From positions 62,001-126,000 of the forward strand of contig NZ_JBHKFI010000001.1 of NCBI RefSeq assembly GCF_042263505.1: 64,000 nt of DNA, in the 5' to 3' direction. Below, piece by piece: positions 8,068 through 16,129 of this stretch (position 1 is the first letter of the stretch; each line of letters starts with the position of its first letter). Made by a program: the position numbers and the translations under genes. This stretch comes from Bacillus_BE sp042263505. GTDB taxonomy: Bacteria > Bacillota > Bacilli > Bacillales > Cytobacillaceae. Below the pieces are notes generated by a model. That model was not told where the DNA came from, searched no databases, and was given only the letters and a program-made list of their open reading frames with translations.

Positions 8068-9288
8068 ATGAAATCTTCTTCTCGTAAAATGGCTATTTTT
8101 TGTTTAGCGTTCTTTATCATGATTTTTGCAAGTGCTTGTAATTCTGAGAAATCAAGTGGAGATGGAAAGGATTCAAAGAAAGATCCAATCAAGATTGGAG
8201 TTCTTGCTTCCCAAACAGGGGCGCTAGAGTCTTATGGAAAACAAACACTTCGAGGTTTTGAACTTGGACTTGATTATGCAACAGACGGAAAAAGGGAAGT
8301 TGCCGGTCGAAAGATTGAATTTATTGTTGAGGATACTGAAACAAAACCAGAGGTTGCTGTGCAAAAGGCTACAAAACTTTTAGAAGATGATGAAGTAGAT
8401 TTCTTAGTAGGGTCTTCTAGCTCTGGTGACACATTAGCTGTTCTTCCACTTGCTGAGGAGTATGAAAAAATCATGGTAGTGGAACCAGCAGTTGCTGATA
8501 GTATTACAGGTTCCGAGTTTAATAAGTATATATTCCGTACTGCTCGTAATTCATCCCAGGATGCAGTGGCTGGAGCTGCCGCAATTGCCAAGAAGGGAGT
8601 TAAGATTGCAACACTTGCTCCAGATAACTCTTTTGGCCGGGACGGAGTTGCGGCATTTAAAGAGAGTGCAGTTAAGCTTGGTGCAGACCTCGCTCATGAA
8701 GAATATGCTGATCCGGCTGCAACGGATTTTACCTCAAATATACAAAAAGTGATTGATGCAAAACCAGATTATTTATTTGTCATTTGGGCAGGTGCGAACA
8801 CTCCATGGAATCAAATCGCTGATATGAAGGTACAAGAAAAAGGAATCAAAATTTCCACTGGGGCACCGGATATTGCCGCACTCAGTACAATGACACCGCT
8901 CGTAGGGATGGAAGGATTCTCTGTTTATTACTATGATCTACCTAAAAATGAGATAAATGATTGGTTGGTTACTGAGCATAAAAAACGATTTAACAATGAA
9001 TTACCAGATTTATTTACACCTGGTGGTATGAGTGCTGCAATTTCCATTGTTGAGGCACTTAAGAAAACAGCCGGCAATACTGATGTAAATAAGCTCATCA
9101 AAACAATGGAAGGAATGAGCTTTGAAACGCCGAAAGGAACGATGACCTTCCGACCTGAAGATCATCAAGCTTTACAAGCTCTTTATGCCATTAAACTTGA
9201 GAAAAAAGCAGGAGTTGATTACCCAGTTCCTGTGTTAATACGTGAATTATCACCTGAAGAAACCGCACCTCCAATAATGAATAAATAA
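8068..9288 (+). CDS. ABC transporter substrate-binding lipoprotein (Liv/amide-urea type)
   Basis: 406 residues. A lipoprotein signal peptide ends in the lipobox 'FASAC', so the mature protein is anchored outside by a lipid on Cys. The rest is a type I periplasmic-binding fold of the Peripla_BP_6 class ('IKIGVLASQTGALESYGKQ', 'VEDTETKPEVAVQKATKLL', 'VDFLVGSSSSGDTLAVLPLAEEY'). These proteins bind branched amino acids, amides, urea or aromatic acids. Neighbouring acyl-CoA and ketoacyl enzymes make an organic or keto acid at least as likely as an amino acid here; that is inference. First gene of the operon, with AAGGGGG before its ATG and the SARP-like operator upstream. Confidence 0.87.
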   Translation: MKSSSRKMAIFCLAFFIMIFASACNSEKSSGDGKDSKKDPIKIGVLASQTGALESYGKQTLRGFELGLDYATDGKREVAGRKIEFIVEDTETKPEVAVQKATKLLEDDEVDFLVGSSSSGDTLAVLPLAEEYEKIMVVEPAVADSITGSEFNKYIFRTARNSSQDAVAGAAAIAKKGVKIATLAPDNSFGRDGVAAFKESAVKLGADLAHEEYADPAATDFTSNIQKVIDAKPDYLFVIWAGANTPWNQIADMKVQEKGIKISTGAPDIAALSTMTPLVGMEGFSVYYYDLPKNEINDWLVTEHKKRFNNELPDLFTPGGMSAAISIVEALKKTAGNTDVNKLIKTMEGMSFETPKGTMTFRPEDHQALQALYAIKLEKKAGVDYPVPVLIRELSPEETAPPIMNK

Positions 9289-9296
9289 GGGAATCG

Positions 9297-9335
9297 GTGG
9301 GGTCGGACCAAGTATTCTGGTCGACCTCACTTTTC
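9297..9335 (+). terminator. Stem-loop between binding-protein and ATPase genes
   Basis: GTGGGGTCGGACCA faces TGGTCGACCTCAC, followed by TTTTC. It is a strong hairpin with a short T tract. Such intercistronic stems commonly make the binding protein more abundant than the membrane parts. Confidence 0.6.
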
Positions 9336-9365
9336 TAAAGGCAAAATATTAAGGTGGTGAGAGAT

Positions 9366-10142
9366 ATGGATGCAGCAATTGAAACGCGAGATTTGTCTAT
9401 TAGCTTTGGTGGGCATCAGGCAGTTGACTCGGTGACAGTCTCTGTTCCAAAAAATCATTTTAAGTCCATTATTGGACCGAATGGAGCGGGAAAGACTACA
9501 TTTTTTAATTTGTTAAGTGGTCAATTAATGCCGACAAAAGGGCAAATTTTTCTTGACGGGGAAGAGATAACAAAGCTTTCAAAGGCAAATAGAACGCGTA
9601 AAGGAATAGGCAGATCTTTTCAAATAACCAATGTATTTCCAAATTTATCAGTGCTTGAAAATGTTCGCTTAGCTGTTCAATCACAAGCTGGAATTCGCTA
9701 TCAATTTTTAACTCATTTTCAAAACTATAAACAGCTTGATGGAGTGGCACTTGAATGGCTGGAAATGGTGATGTTAGATGCAAAAAAGCATATTCTCGCT
9801 AAAAATCTTGCTCATGGGGAAAAGCGAAAACTGGAGATTGCTATGTTGCTTGCCTTAAATACAAAGGTTGTTTTATTAGATGAACCAACTGCCGGAATGT
9901 CGATAGAAGAAGTGCCAGCCATTTTGGAAGTTATAAGGAAGATAAAGGAGAAGGGAGATCGAACCATTCTTTTAATTGAGCACAAGATGGATATGATTCT
10001 GGATTTATCAGATTCTGTTATGGTGCTATATAATGGAACCTTATTAGCAGATGGGACACCGGAGGAAATTATGAAAAATGAAACGGTTCAGTCCGCTTAT
10101 TTAGGAGGTCATTACGATGAGCGTACAGCTGAAAGTGAATGA
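9366..10142 (+). CDS. ABC transporter ATP-binding protein, LivG type
   Basis: 258 residues, one of the two cytoplasmic ATPases of a Liv-type importer. Walker A 'GPNGAGKTTFFNLLSG', a Q-loop 'GRSFQITNVFP', a signature region at 'LAHGEKRKLEIAMLL' (LSGGQ-like, here AHGEK as in LivG), and Walker B 'VVLLDEPTAGMS' are present, with His in 'LLIEHKMDM'. The ATG at 9366 follows AAGGTGGTGA; the in-frame GTG at 9354 is part of that site. Its 3' end overlaps the next gene by 26 bases, showing translational coupling. Confidence 0.92.
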   Translation: MDAAIETRDLSISFGGHQAVDSVTVSVPKNHFKSIIGPNGAGKTTFFNLLSGQLMPTKGQIFLDGEEITKLSKANRTRKGIGRSFQITNVFPNLSVLENVRLAVQSQAGIRYQFLTHFQNYKQLDGVALEWLEMVMLDAKKHILAKNLAHGEKRKLEIAMLLALNTKVVLLDEPTAGMSIEEVPAILEVIRKIKEKGDRTILLIEHKMDMILDLSDSVMVLYNGTLLADGTPEEIMKNETVQSAYLGGHYDERTAESE

Positions 10143-10824
10143 AATTGAAACCTATATCGGTCAGTTTCATATTCTTCATGGTGTGTCCTTTGAGGTGAGA
10201 AAAGGTGAGGTTACGGTTTTACTTGGTCGTAATGGAGCGGGGAAAACCACAACTTTAAGAACGATAATGGGGTTGAATTCTGTCTCAAAAGGGTCGATAG
10301 AATTTAACGGAGAAAAAATTCATAAGAATCCAACCTTTACGATTGCCCAAAAAGGCATTGGGTATGTACCAGAGGATCAGGGCATTTTTGGAGAATTGAC
10401 TGTTGAAGAAAATTTAAAGGTAGCGATGAAAAAAGAAACAGAAGAAAGAAAGGGGAAGCTTGAATACGTCTTAAAGCTATTTCCTGATTTGAAGAAGTTT
10501 TGGAAGAAACAAGGGGGGCTATTAAGTGGTGGCCAGAAGCAAATGCTCTCCATTGCCAGGGCTTATGTGAATGATAATCAGTTGCTATTAATTGATGAAC
10601 CGAGCAAAGGACTTGCTCCCATTATGGTTGAAAAGGTAATGGAGTCTATTATGCAAATGAAAGAAAAGACGACCATTGTTCTTGTTGAACAAAATTTCAT
10701 GATGGCAAGCACAATTGGGGATCGTTTCTATATCATCGATGATGGGAGAACGGTTCAAAGTGGATTAATGAATGTATTGAAAGAAAATGAGGAAATGAGA
10801 CGGAAATATCTAGGAATTGCTTAG
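10117..10824 (+). CDS. ABC transporter ATP-binding protein, LivF type
   Basis: 235 residues. Second ATPase of the importer: Walker A 'GRNGAGKTTTLRTIMG', signature 'LLSGGQKQMLSIARAY', Walker B 'LLLIDEPSKGLAP', switch His replaced by Gln in 'VLVEQNFMMA', as is usual for LivF. It starts at the ATG eight bases after GGAGG, inside the end of the LivG-type gene. Pairing with the preceding ATPase gives the asymmetric LivGF dimer. Confidence 0.92.
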   Translation: MSVQLKVNEIETYIGQFHILHGVSFEVRKGEVTVLLGRNGAGKTTTLRTIMGLNSVSKGSIEFNGEKIHKNPTFTIAQKGIGYVPEDQGIFGELTVEENLKVAMKKETEERKGKLEYVLKLFPDLKKFWKKQGGLLSGGQKQMLSIARAYVNDNQLLLIDEPSKGLAPIMVEKVMESIMQMKEKTTIVLVEQNFMMASTIGDRFYIIDDGRTVQSGLMNVLKENEEMRRKYLGIA

Positions 10825-10839
10825 AACGGAGGGGATTGG

Positions 10840-11700
10840 ATGGGTGTCTTTTTCAATTTAATCCTAAATGGGTTAGCAACAGGCATGTTAATTTTTTTGC
10901 TGGCAGCAGGACTCACACTCATCTTTGGCTTAATGGATGTATTAAATTTTGCACATGGTGGGCTTTTTGCATGGGGTGCATACAGTGGAACTTGGATATA
11001 TGCTGAAACGGGCAGTTTTTTAGTGGGAATTATTGGCGCTATTGTAACAGGATTGATTCTTGGCTGGGCGACAGAGAAATGGATTATTAAGCCAGTGTAT
11101 AGAAACCATGTTCAGCAAATTTTGATAACGTTGGGATTGATGCTGGTTTTATCAGAGTTATTAAAGGTGTTTTGGGGTCCGAATCAAATATCAGCATCTC
11201 CCCCTGATTTCTTAAAAGGAAGCTGGGCAATAGGAGACATGGTTATTATCAAATATCGTACATTTATTATTGCAATTGGACTCTTAGTCTTTGTTATTGT
11301 GCAATACATTTTGAAAAATACCAAAATCGGGTTGATTGTGCGCGCTGGGGTCATCGATAAAGAAATGGTTCAATCTTTAGGGATTAATATTAATAAAATA
11401 TTTATGTTTGTTTTTATGATTGGTTCAGCAATGGCAGCATTGGGCGGTGTGTTATTAGGTCCCTATTCAGGGGTTATTCATGCGGAAATGGGGATGGAAT
11501 TTGCCATTTTAGCTTTTATCGTGGTGGTCATTGGGGGCATGGGCAGCTTTCCTGGTTCCATCCTAGCTGCCATATTAGTCGGGCTCTCGGGATCTTTTAT
11601 GGCCTATTATGTTCCCGATTTAAGCCTTGCGGTTAATATGTTACTTATGGCAGCCGTATTAATTTTTAGACCACAGGGATTATTTGGATTAAAGGGGTGA
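10840..11700 (+). CDS. ABC transporter permease, LivH type
   Basis: 286 residues, about eight hydrophobic segments. The N-terminal 'GLATGMLIFLLAAGLTLIFGLMDVLNFAHGGLFAWGAY' is the diagnostic LivH stretch, and the loop 'LGININKIFMFVFMIGSAMAALGGVLLGPY' carries the coupling region. It forms the membrane channel with the following LivM-type gene. A 15-base gap separates it from the LivF-type gene; the ribosome site is CGGAGGGG. Confidence 0.92.
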   Translation: MGVFFNLILNGLATGMLIFLLAAGLTLIFGLMDVLNFAHGGLFAWGAYSGTWIYAETGSFLVGIIGAIVTGLILGWATEKWIIKPVYRNHVQQILITLGLMLVLSELLKVFWGPNQISASPPDFLKGSWAIGDMVIIKYRTFIIAIGLLVFVIVQYILKNTKIGLIVRAGVIDKEMVQSLGININKIFMFVFMIGSAMAALGGVLLGPYSGVIHAEMGMEFAILAFIVVVIGGMGSFPGSILAAILVGLSGSFMAYYVPDLSLAVNMLLMAAVLIFRPQGLFGLKG

Positions 11701-11705
11701 GGAAG

Positions 11706-12716
11706 ATGAATCTATTAAAAAATAATCGCTTCAATTTCATCTATATTTTAGCTGCTCTTATCCTTCTCATCCTTCCATTTGTTTATGATTCAAGGACCAT
11801 GCTTATTTTGCTCACCCAGATTTTTATTTTTGCTATTTTTGCTATGAGCTATGATCTGTTGCTCGGTTATACCGGAATTGTCTCGTTTGGTCATGCGATG
11901 TTTTTTGGGATTGGCGCTTATACCATGGGGATATTCATGAAAAGGTATGAGCCCTCGATGTCTTATTTGCTGATGGCTCTAGTTGTTACCGTATTGTTGA
12001 CCGCTGTCATAAGCTTTTTCATTGGCCTTTTGACTTTGCGCTTGAAAAGCCATTTTTATGCGATGTTAACCTTGGCATTTTCTGGTTTGTTTTTAGTGCT
12101 AGCAGAAAAGTGGAGAACGATGACTTATGGAAATGATGGTTTTACCTATAGAGTTCCAGACATTTTACGAGATCGAATGGTGTTCTATCTCATTTGTCTT
12201 ATTATGATGATTCTGGTTTTTCTCTTTTTAAAAAGATTGATTCATTCTCCTCTAGGAAGTGTTATTCAAGGAATAAGAGAGAATGAGGAACGGATTGAAT
12301 CGCTTGGCTTTCACGTGATTCATTATAAAATTATTTCAACTGTTGTTGCCGGAGTGATAGCAGGGATAGCCGGCATGCTTTATTCTCTTTCATTAAGATT
12401 TGTGAATACAAGTGTTTTTTCCATGGACATAACACTTGATGCTTTATTAATGACGATTATCGGTGGAGTAGGAACGCTCGTTGGTGCCATTATTGGTTCC
12501 GGGTTGATTGAATTTGCTCATCATTGGCTAACTGAATTAGCAAAAACCCATTGGATTTTCGAAAGATGGATTATTTTCTTTGGCATCATCTATATATTGG
12601 CGGTTATGTTTTTTCCACAGGGAATTGTCGGCAGCTTTTATTCCCTTCAGGCTAAAAGGCAAAATAAAAAGGGTGTTAAGGTGGCCAAAAAAACTTCAAA
12701 CAAGGAGGTTTCCTGA
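11706..12716 (+). CDS. ABC transporter permease, LivM type
   Basis: 336 residues with about ten hydrophobic segments. Family stretches 'AIFAMSYDLLLGYTGIVSFGHAMFFGIGAYTMGI' and 'ESLGFHVIHYKIISTVVAGVIAGIAGMLYSL' are present. It is the second channel subunit. The ATG at 11706 follows GGGGTGAGG; a GTG at 11697 overlaps the LivH stop and is rejected. The C-terminal tail is basic. Its TGA stop overlaps the ATG of the next small gene by one base (TGATG). Confidence 0.9.
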   Translation: MNLLKNNRFNFIYILAALILLILPFVYDSRTMLILLTQIFIFAIFAMSYDLLLGYTGIVSFGHAMFFGIGAYTMGIFMKRYEPSMSYLLMALVVTVLLTAVISFFIGLLTLRLKSHFYAMLTLAFSGLFLVLAEKWRTMTYGNDGFTYRVPDILRDRMVFYLICLIMMILVFLFLKRLIHSPLGSVIQGIRENEERIESLGFHVIHYKIISTVVAGVIAGIAGMLYSLSLRFVNTSVFSMDITLDALLMTIIGGVGTLVGAIIGSGLIEFAHHWLTELAKTHWIFERWIIFFGIIYILAVMFFPQGIVGSFYSLQAKRQNKKGVKVAKKTSNKEVS

Positions 12717-12895
12717 TGGAGCATTATCCAATTGCTTCCTTTGTCCTTCGGTTTCATTTAGCAGAGATTGATAAGGTATCCGATAAGAAATTATGGCGAA
12801 TCCGGGTAAATCATGTGCAATGTGAAGAGGAAACCCTTTTTGAATCGATAGAAGAAGCCATGAACTACATGAAAAAAGTGGTCGGAATTTCATAG
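12716..12895 (+). CDS. 59-residue protein in the importer operon, unknown
   Basis: It starts at the ATG overlapping the LivM stop (TGATG), 7 bases after AAGGAGG, and encodes 59 residues beginning 'MEHYPIASFVLRFHLAE' and ending 'EAMNYMKKVVGIS'. The pattern is beta strand (IASFVLRF), charged segment, strand (LWRIRVNHV), then an amphipathic helix. There is no membrane helix or Cys pair. Tight coupling on one side and a 25-base gap to the next gene on the other argue that it is translated. I do not recognise the family; a subunit or accessory of the downstream enzymes is a guess from position. Confidence 0.72.
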   Translation: MEHYPIASFVLRFHLAEIDKVSDKKLWRIRVNHVQCEEETLFESIEEAMNYMKKVVGIS

Positions 12896-12920
12896 AAGGA
12901 TAGACAGGAGGTGATGGATA

Positions 12921-13934
12921 TTGAAGATTGGGATTGTCAGTACTGGAGTCTATCTCCCTCAATCATTCATGACTGGTGATGAGATAGCAGAAAAAGCAGG
13001 AATACCTTTGAACATTGTGAATGAAAAGATGGGGATTAAGAGGAAGCCTATTGCCGGAGAATATGATCATACATGTGCGATGGGGATATGGGCTGCCAAA
13101 AAAGCAATTGAAAAAGCGGGTATTGATCCATTAGCAATAGATGTAATTATTTATATTGGAGAAGAGCATAAAGAATATCCCTTATGGACTGCGGCAATTA
13201 AACTCCAGGAAGAAATCGGAGCGAAGCGTGCATGGGCATTTGATACGGCATTAAGATGTGGAACAACCATTTTAGGGCTTAAATTAGCGAAGAGCTTGAT
13301 GCTCTCAGATGAAAAGATAACGACCGTTTTACTCGCGGGAGGATATCGGAATGAGGACTTCATTGATTATACAAATGAGAGAACTCGGTTCATGTTTAAT
13401 CTTGGAGCAGGTGGAGGAGCCATTCTATTAAAAAAAGGTCATAAAAAGAATTTGATTCTAGAATCGGAGATTATCACGGATGGCTCTTTTTCAGAGGATG
13501 TTGTGGTTGTTGCGGGGGGAACGAAAAATCCAATTACGAAGGATAATCTTCATCTTCATAAATTGGATGTATTGGATCCTGTTGGAATGAAGGAAAGATT
13601 GGAACAAAAATCAATGAAAAATTTTTTAAAAGTGATTCATGCAGCCCTTATGAAAAGCGGTTATACAGAAAAGGATATTGGTTATGTTGCAATGCTCCAC
13701 ATGAAAAAGTCAGCTCACGAATATGTATTAAATGAATTAGGGTTAACGAATCATCACTCTATTTATCTTGAAGATTATGGACATATTGGCCAAATGGATC
13801 AAATTTTATCTATAGAACTTGCTGAAAAAGAAGGAAGGCTGAAAGACGGTGATCTTGTCGTTTTAGTTAGTGCTGGAATCGGGTATGCATGGGGTGCCAC
13901 AATAATAAGGTGGGGAAAGGGAGGAACGCAATGA
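12921..13934 (+). CDS. KAS III-like (thiolase superfamily) condensing enzyme
   Basis: 337 residues. Both halves of a FabH-type fold are visible: 'IVSTGVYLPQ', 'GIKRKPIA', 'AMGIWAAKKAIEKAGIDP', the nucleophile Cys113 in 'DTALRCGTT', then 'GYVAMLHMKKS' with His260. Where FabH has the catalytic Asn (N-x-G-N), this protein has His288 in 'DYGHIGQMD', giving a Cys-His-His set instead of Cys-His-Asn. It could condense or, running backwards, cleave a beta-keto acyl thioester. The TTG start lies six bases after GGAGGTGA. Its stop overlaps the next start (ATGA). Context suggests catabolism, not fatty-acid synthesis. Confidence 0.8.
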   Translation: MKIGIVSTGVYLPQSFMTGDEIAEKAGIPLNIVNEKMGIKRKPIAGEYDHTCAMGIWAAKKAIEKAGIDPLAIDVIIYIGEEHKEYPLWTAAIKLQEEIGAKRAWAFDTALRCGTTILGLKLAKSLMLSDEKITTVLLAGGYRNEDFIDYTNERTRFMFNLGAGGGAILLKKGHKKNLILESEIITDGSFSEDVVVVAGGTKNPITKDNLHLHKLDVLDPVGMKERLEQKSMKNFLKVIHAALMKSGYTEKDIGYVAMLHMKKSAHEYVLNELGLTNHHSIYLEDYGHIGQMDQILSIELAEKEGRLKDGDLVVLVSAGIGYAWGATIIRWGKGGTQ

Positions 13935-14830
13935 CATTACATGCCTTGCAGTATAAAAAGACAAAATTGCCAAATGGTGAAACAATCGCTTATCAAGAGC
14001 GGGAAGGTGGGGAGCAGAAGGTTTTACTTATTCACGGAAATATGACCTCCTCTAAGCATTGGGATCTTGTTCTTGAAAAAATGGATCCGAAATATAAGTT
14101 ATATGCCATTGATTTGCGTGGCTTTGGAAATTCCTCTTATCATCAAGAAATACGTTCAATTAAGGATTTTTCCGATGATGTGAAGGGATTTGTGGAGAAA
14201 ATAGGATTAAAAAATTTTTCTATCGTAGGCTGGTCTACTGGTGGAGCAGTTGCGATGCAATTTATAGCAGAAAATCCAGGGGTTTGTGAGAAATTAGTTC
14301 TTCTTGCTTCTGCATCCACAAGGGGATATCCGTTTTATGGATCCGCCGGAGCTGGCCTTCCTCTCTTCAATAAGCGCTTATCAACTTATGATGAGGTTAA
14401 GGGGGAGAAAAGTAAAACGGTTCCGATTCAGAATGCATATGATACGGGTAATCGAAATTTTTTAAAAGCAGTATGGAATTCTTTGATCTATACGAAAAAT
14501 CAGCCAAAAGATGAATTATATGAGGAATATGTAGACGATATGTTTACGCAAAAAAACCTTGCTGCCGTCTACCACGCATTAAATATTTTTAATATTAGTG
14601 AAAAACATAATGGATTAAAAAAAGGAAATGGCTTAGTAAAAAATATCAAAATCCCTGTTTTAGTTCTGCGTGGCGATCGAGATTTAGTGATTTCCGAACA
14701 AATGGCAAAGGAAACCGTTGAAGATCTTGGGGAATATGCAACATTTATCGAATTAACGGATTGTGGGCACTCACCGTTAATTGATGGTTTAGATCAATTG
14801 CTAAAGCACATAACCGAGTTTTTAAATTAA
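13931..14830 (+). CDS. Alpha/beta hydrolase
   Basis: 299 residues with the full alpha/beta-hydrolase signature: oxyanion 'LIHGNMTSS' (34-41), 'DLRGFGNSSY', nucleophile Ser102 in 'GWSTGG', acid Asp in 'LRGDRDLVI', and His in 'TDCGHSPLI'. It probably cleaves an ester, thioester or C-C bond of the pathway substrate. The ATG overlaps the stop of the condensing-enzyme gene (ATGA), so the two are translationally coupled. An in-frame extension to 13889 would run into that gene and lacks a ribosome site. Substrate unknown. Confidence 0.87.
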   Translation: MTLHALQYKKTKLPNGETIAYQEREGGEQKVLLIHGNMTSSKHWDLVLEKMDPKYKLYAIDLRGFGNSSYHQEIRSIKDFSDDVKGFVEKIGLKNFSIVGWSTGGAVAMQFIAENPGVCEKLVLLASASTRGYPFYGSAGAGLPLFNKRLSTYDEVKGEKSKTVPIQNAYDTGNRNFLKAVWNSLIYTKNQPKDELYEEYVDDMFTQKNLAAVYHALNIFNISEKHNGLKKGNGLVKNIKIPVLVLRGDRDLVISEQMAKETVEDLGEYATFIELTDCGHSPLIDGLDQLLKHITEFLN

Positions 14831-14843
14831 TGGAGGGATCAAC

Positions 14844-15584
14844 ATGAGATTAAAGGATAAAGTAGCGATTATAACGGGTGCAGCAAATGGACTTGGTTTA
14901 GCAGCAGCTGAAACCTTTGCTCGAGAAGGGGCAAAGGTGGCTTTAGCTGATTATGATGCGAATTTAGGAAGGGAACGAGCAGCTGAGCTAAAAGCAAAAG
15001 GCTATGAGGTTTCATTCTTCCAAGTGGATGTATCAGATCGCAGTAGCGTTGATGAAATGGTACGAAGAGTGGCTGCTGAATTTAGCGGCATTGATATCTT
15101 AGTTAATAATGCAGGAATAACTAGAGATGCGATGTTAAAGAAGCTTTCTGTTGAAGATTTTCAAAAGGTCATAAGTGTTAACTTAACAGGCGTGTTTCAT
15201 TGTACGCAAGCAGTGTTACCATTTTTACTAGAAAGAGGATCTGGAAAAATTATCAGCACTTCATCGGTCTCTGGCGTTTATGGAAATGTCGGGCAAACAA
15301 ATTATGCTGCAGCAAAAGCAGGAGTTATAGGGATGACTAAATCATGGGCGAAAGAGCTTGGACGCAAAGGAATAAATGTGAATGCCGTTGCACCAGGATT
15401 TATTATGACAGGAATGACGGCGAAGGTGCCTGAAAAAATATTAGAGCAAATGAAAAGCATGGTGCCACTTGGCCGTTTAGGGGATCCTCGGGATATCGCA
15501 AATGCTTATCTCTTTTTAGCATCAGAAGAAGCAAATTATGTCAATGGAACCGTTCTTCATGTGGATGGTGGAATTATGATGTAA
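14844..15584 (+). CDS. SDR family 3-oxoacyl reductase-like (FabG-type)
   Basis: 246 residues, classical short-chain dehydrogenase/reductase. The cofactor motif is 'TGAANGLG' (11-18), with 'NNAG', catalytic Ser in 'SSVSG', Tyr and Lys in 'YAAAK', and the FabG-like ending 'VNGTVLHVDGGIMM'. 'DVSDRSSV' and an acidic residue after strand 2 ('ADYDANLG') hint at NAD use. It is likely to interconvert 3-hydroxy and 3-oxo acyl thioesters for the neighbouring condensing enzyme and ligase. It is the last gene of the importer operon, 13 bases after the hydrolase, with TGGAGGG before its ATG. Confidence 0.88.
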   Translation: MRLKDKVAIITGAANGLGLAAAETFAREGAKVALADYDANLGRERAAELKAKGYEVSFFQVDVSDRSSVDEMVRRVAAEFSGIDILVNNAGITRDAMLKKLSVEDFQKVISVNLTGVFHCTQAVLPFLLERGSGKIISTSSVSGVYGNVGQTNYAAAKAGVIGMTKSWAKELGRKGINVNAVAPGFIMTGMTAKVPEKILEQMKSMVPLGRLGDPRDIANAYLFLASEEANYVNGTVLHVDGGIMM

Positions 15585-15602
15585 AGAATAAGTTTCAGGT
15601 GG

Positions 15603-15761
15603 ATAAAGTGAAAGTTCCATCAGTGGGGGTTTTCATTCATCCCCCACTGATGGTTAGTTGAACTTATCGGACCTTTACGGACAGTTGATCTCCCGCTTAT
15701 CTTCTTCGTATTCTCAGAATCTTGAAGTGGGAGTCTTACTGTCCGTTAAGAGTGGGATAAA
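15603..15761 (-). mobile_element. bcr1-like hairpin repeat, copy B (159 bp, minimal form)
   Basis: Minus orientation, bounded by ATAAA at 15603-15607 and 15757-15761 (TTTAT on the other strand). It holds only the two core parts: the ACGGACA/TGTCCGT plus CCCACTT/AAG(C/T)GGGAG domain and the CATCAGTGGGGG/CCCCCACTGATG stem with a loop of about 11 bases. About 154 bp plus one 5-bp flank matches the size I recall for bcr1. It lies after the SDR gene and before the separately promoted ligase. Confidence 0.85.
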
Positions 15762-15997
15762 AAATTCATTGATTCTTCAAAGATATTCATAAAGTACGAA
15801 CCCAATTACAAGAACAGCCAAATCTTTTTCGTAAATGCCCGATTACTTAAACATTACTCTTTAAATCATCACTCGTTTTCCTTGAATTCCAATGATAATA
15901 ATTTGTAAATACACTCACTCATGTTTTTAATCCATCTTCCCATTTATCTATATTTCTTCCCTTTAAAAAAAAGACGATCCCAATTTCAAATTTATCT

Positions 15998-16032
15998 AAA
16001 TCCCTTGATTAATTGTGCTCAAGGGATTTTTA
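15998..16032 (+). terminator. Terminator upstream of the ligase promoter
   Basis: AATCCCTTGA pairs with TCAAGGGATT and ends in five T. It would stop transcripts from the importer operon before the ligase, which has its own promoter at 16068. The rest of 15762-15997 shows no gene. Confidence 0.75.
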
Positions 16033-16067
16033 AATGGGAAATAGGCAGGAGAGTAGTTTTTTTACTT

Positions 16068-16100
16068 TGTAACCGACTTGTAACTTCTTATAACTACAAT
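16068..16100 (+). promoter_or_regulatory. SARP-type direct-repeat operator and -10 box of the acyl-CoA ligase gene
   Basis: TGTAACC (16068-16074), 4 bases, TGTAACT (16079-16085), 9 bases, TACAAT (16095-16100). This is the same heptamer, 11-bp period and distance to the -10 box as at 7988-8020, 8 kb upstream. It links the ligase to the same regulator as the importer operon. Confidence 0.65.
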
Positions 16101-16129
16101 ATGAACATCATAATGAAGGAGAGATGGCA

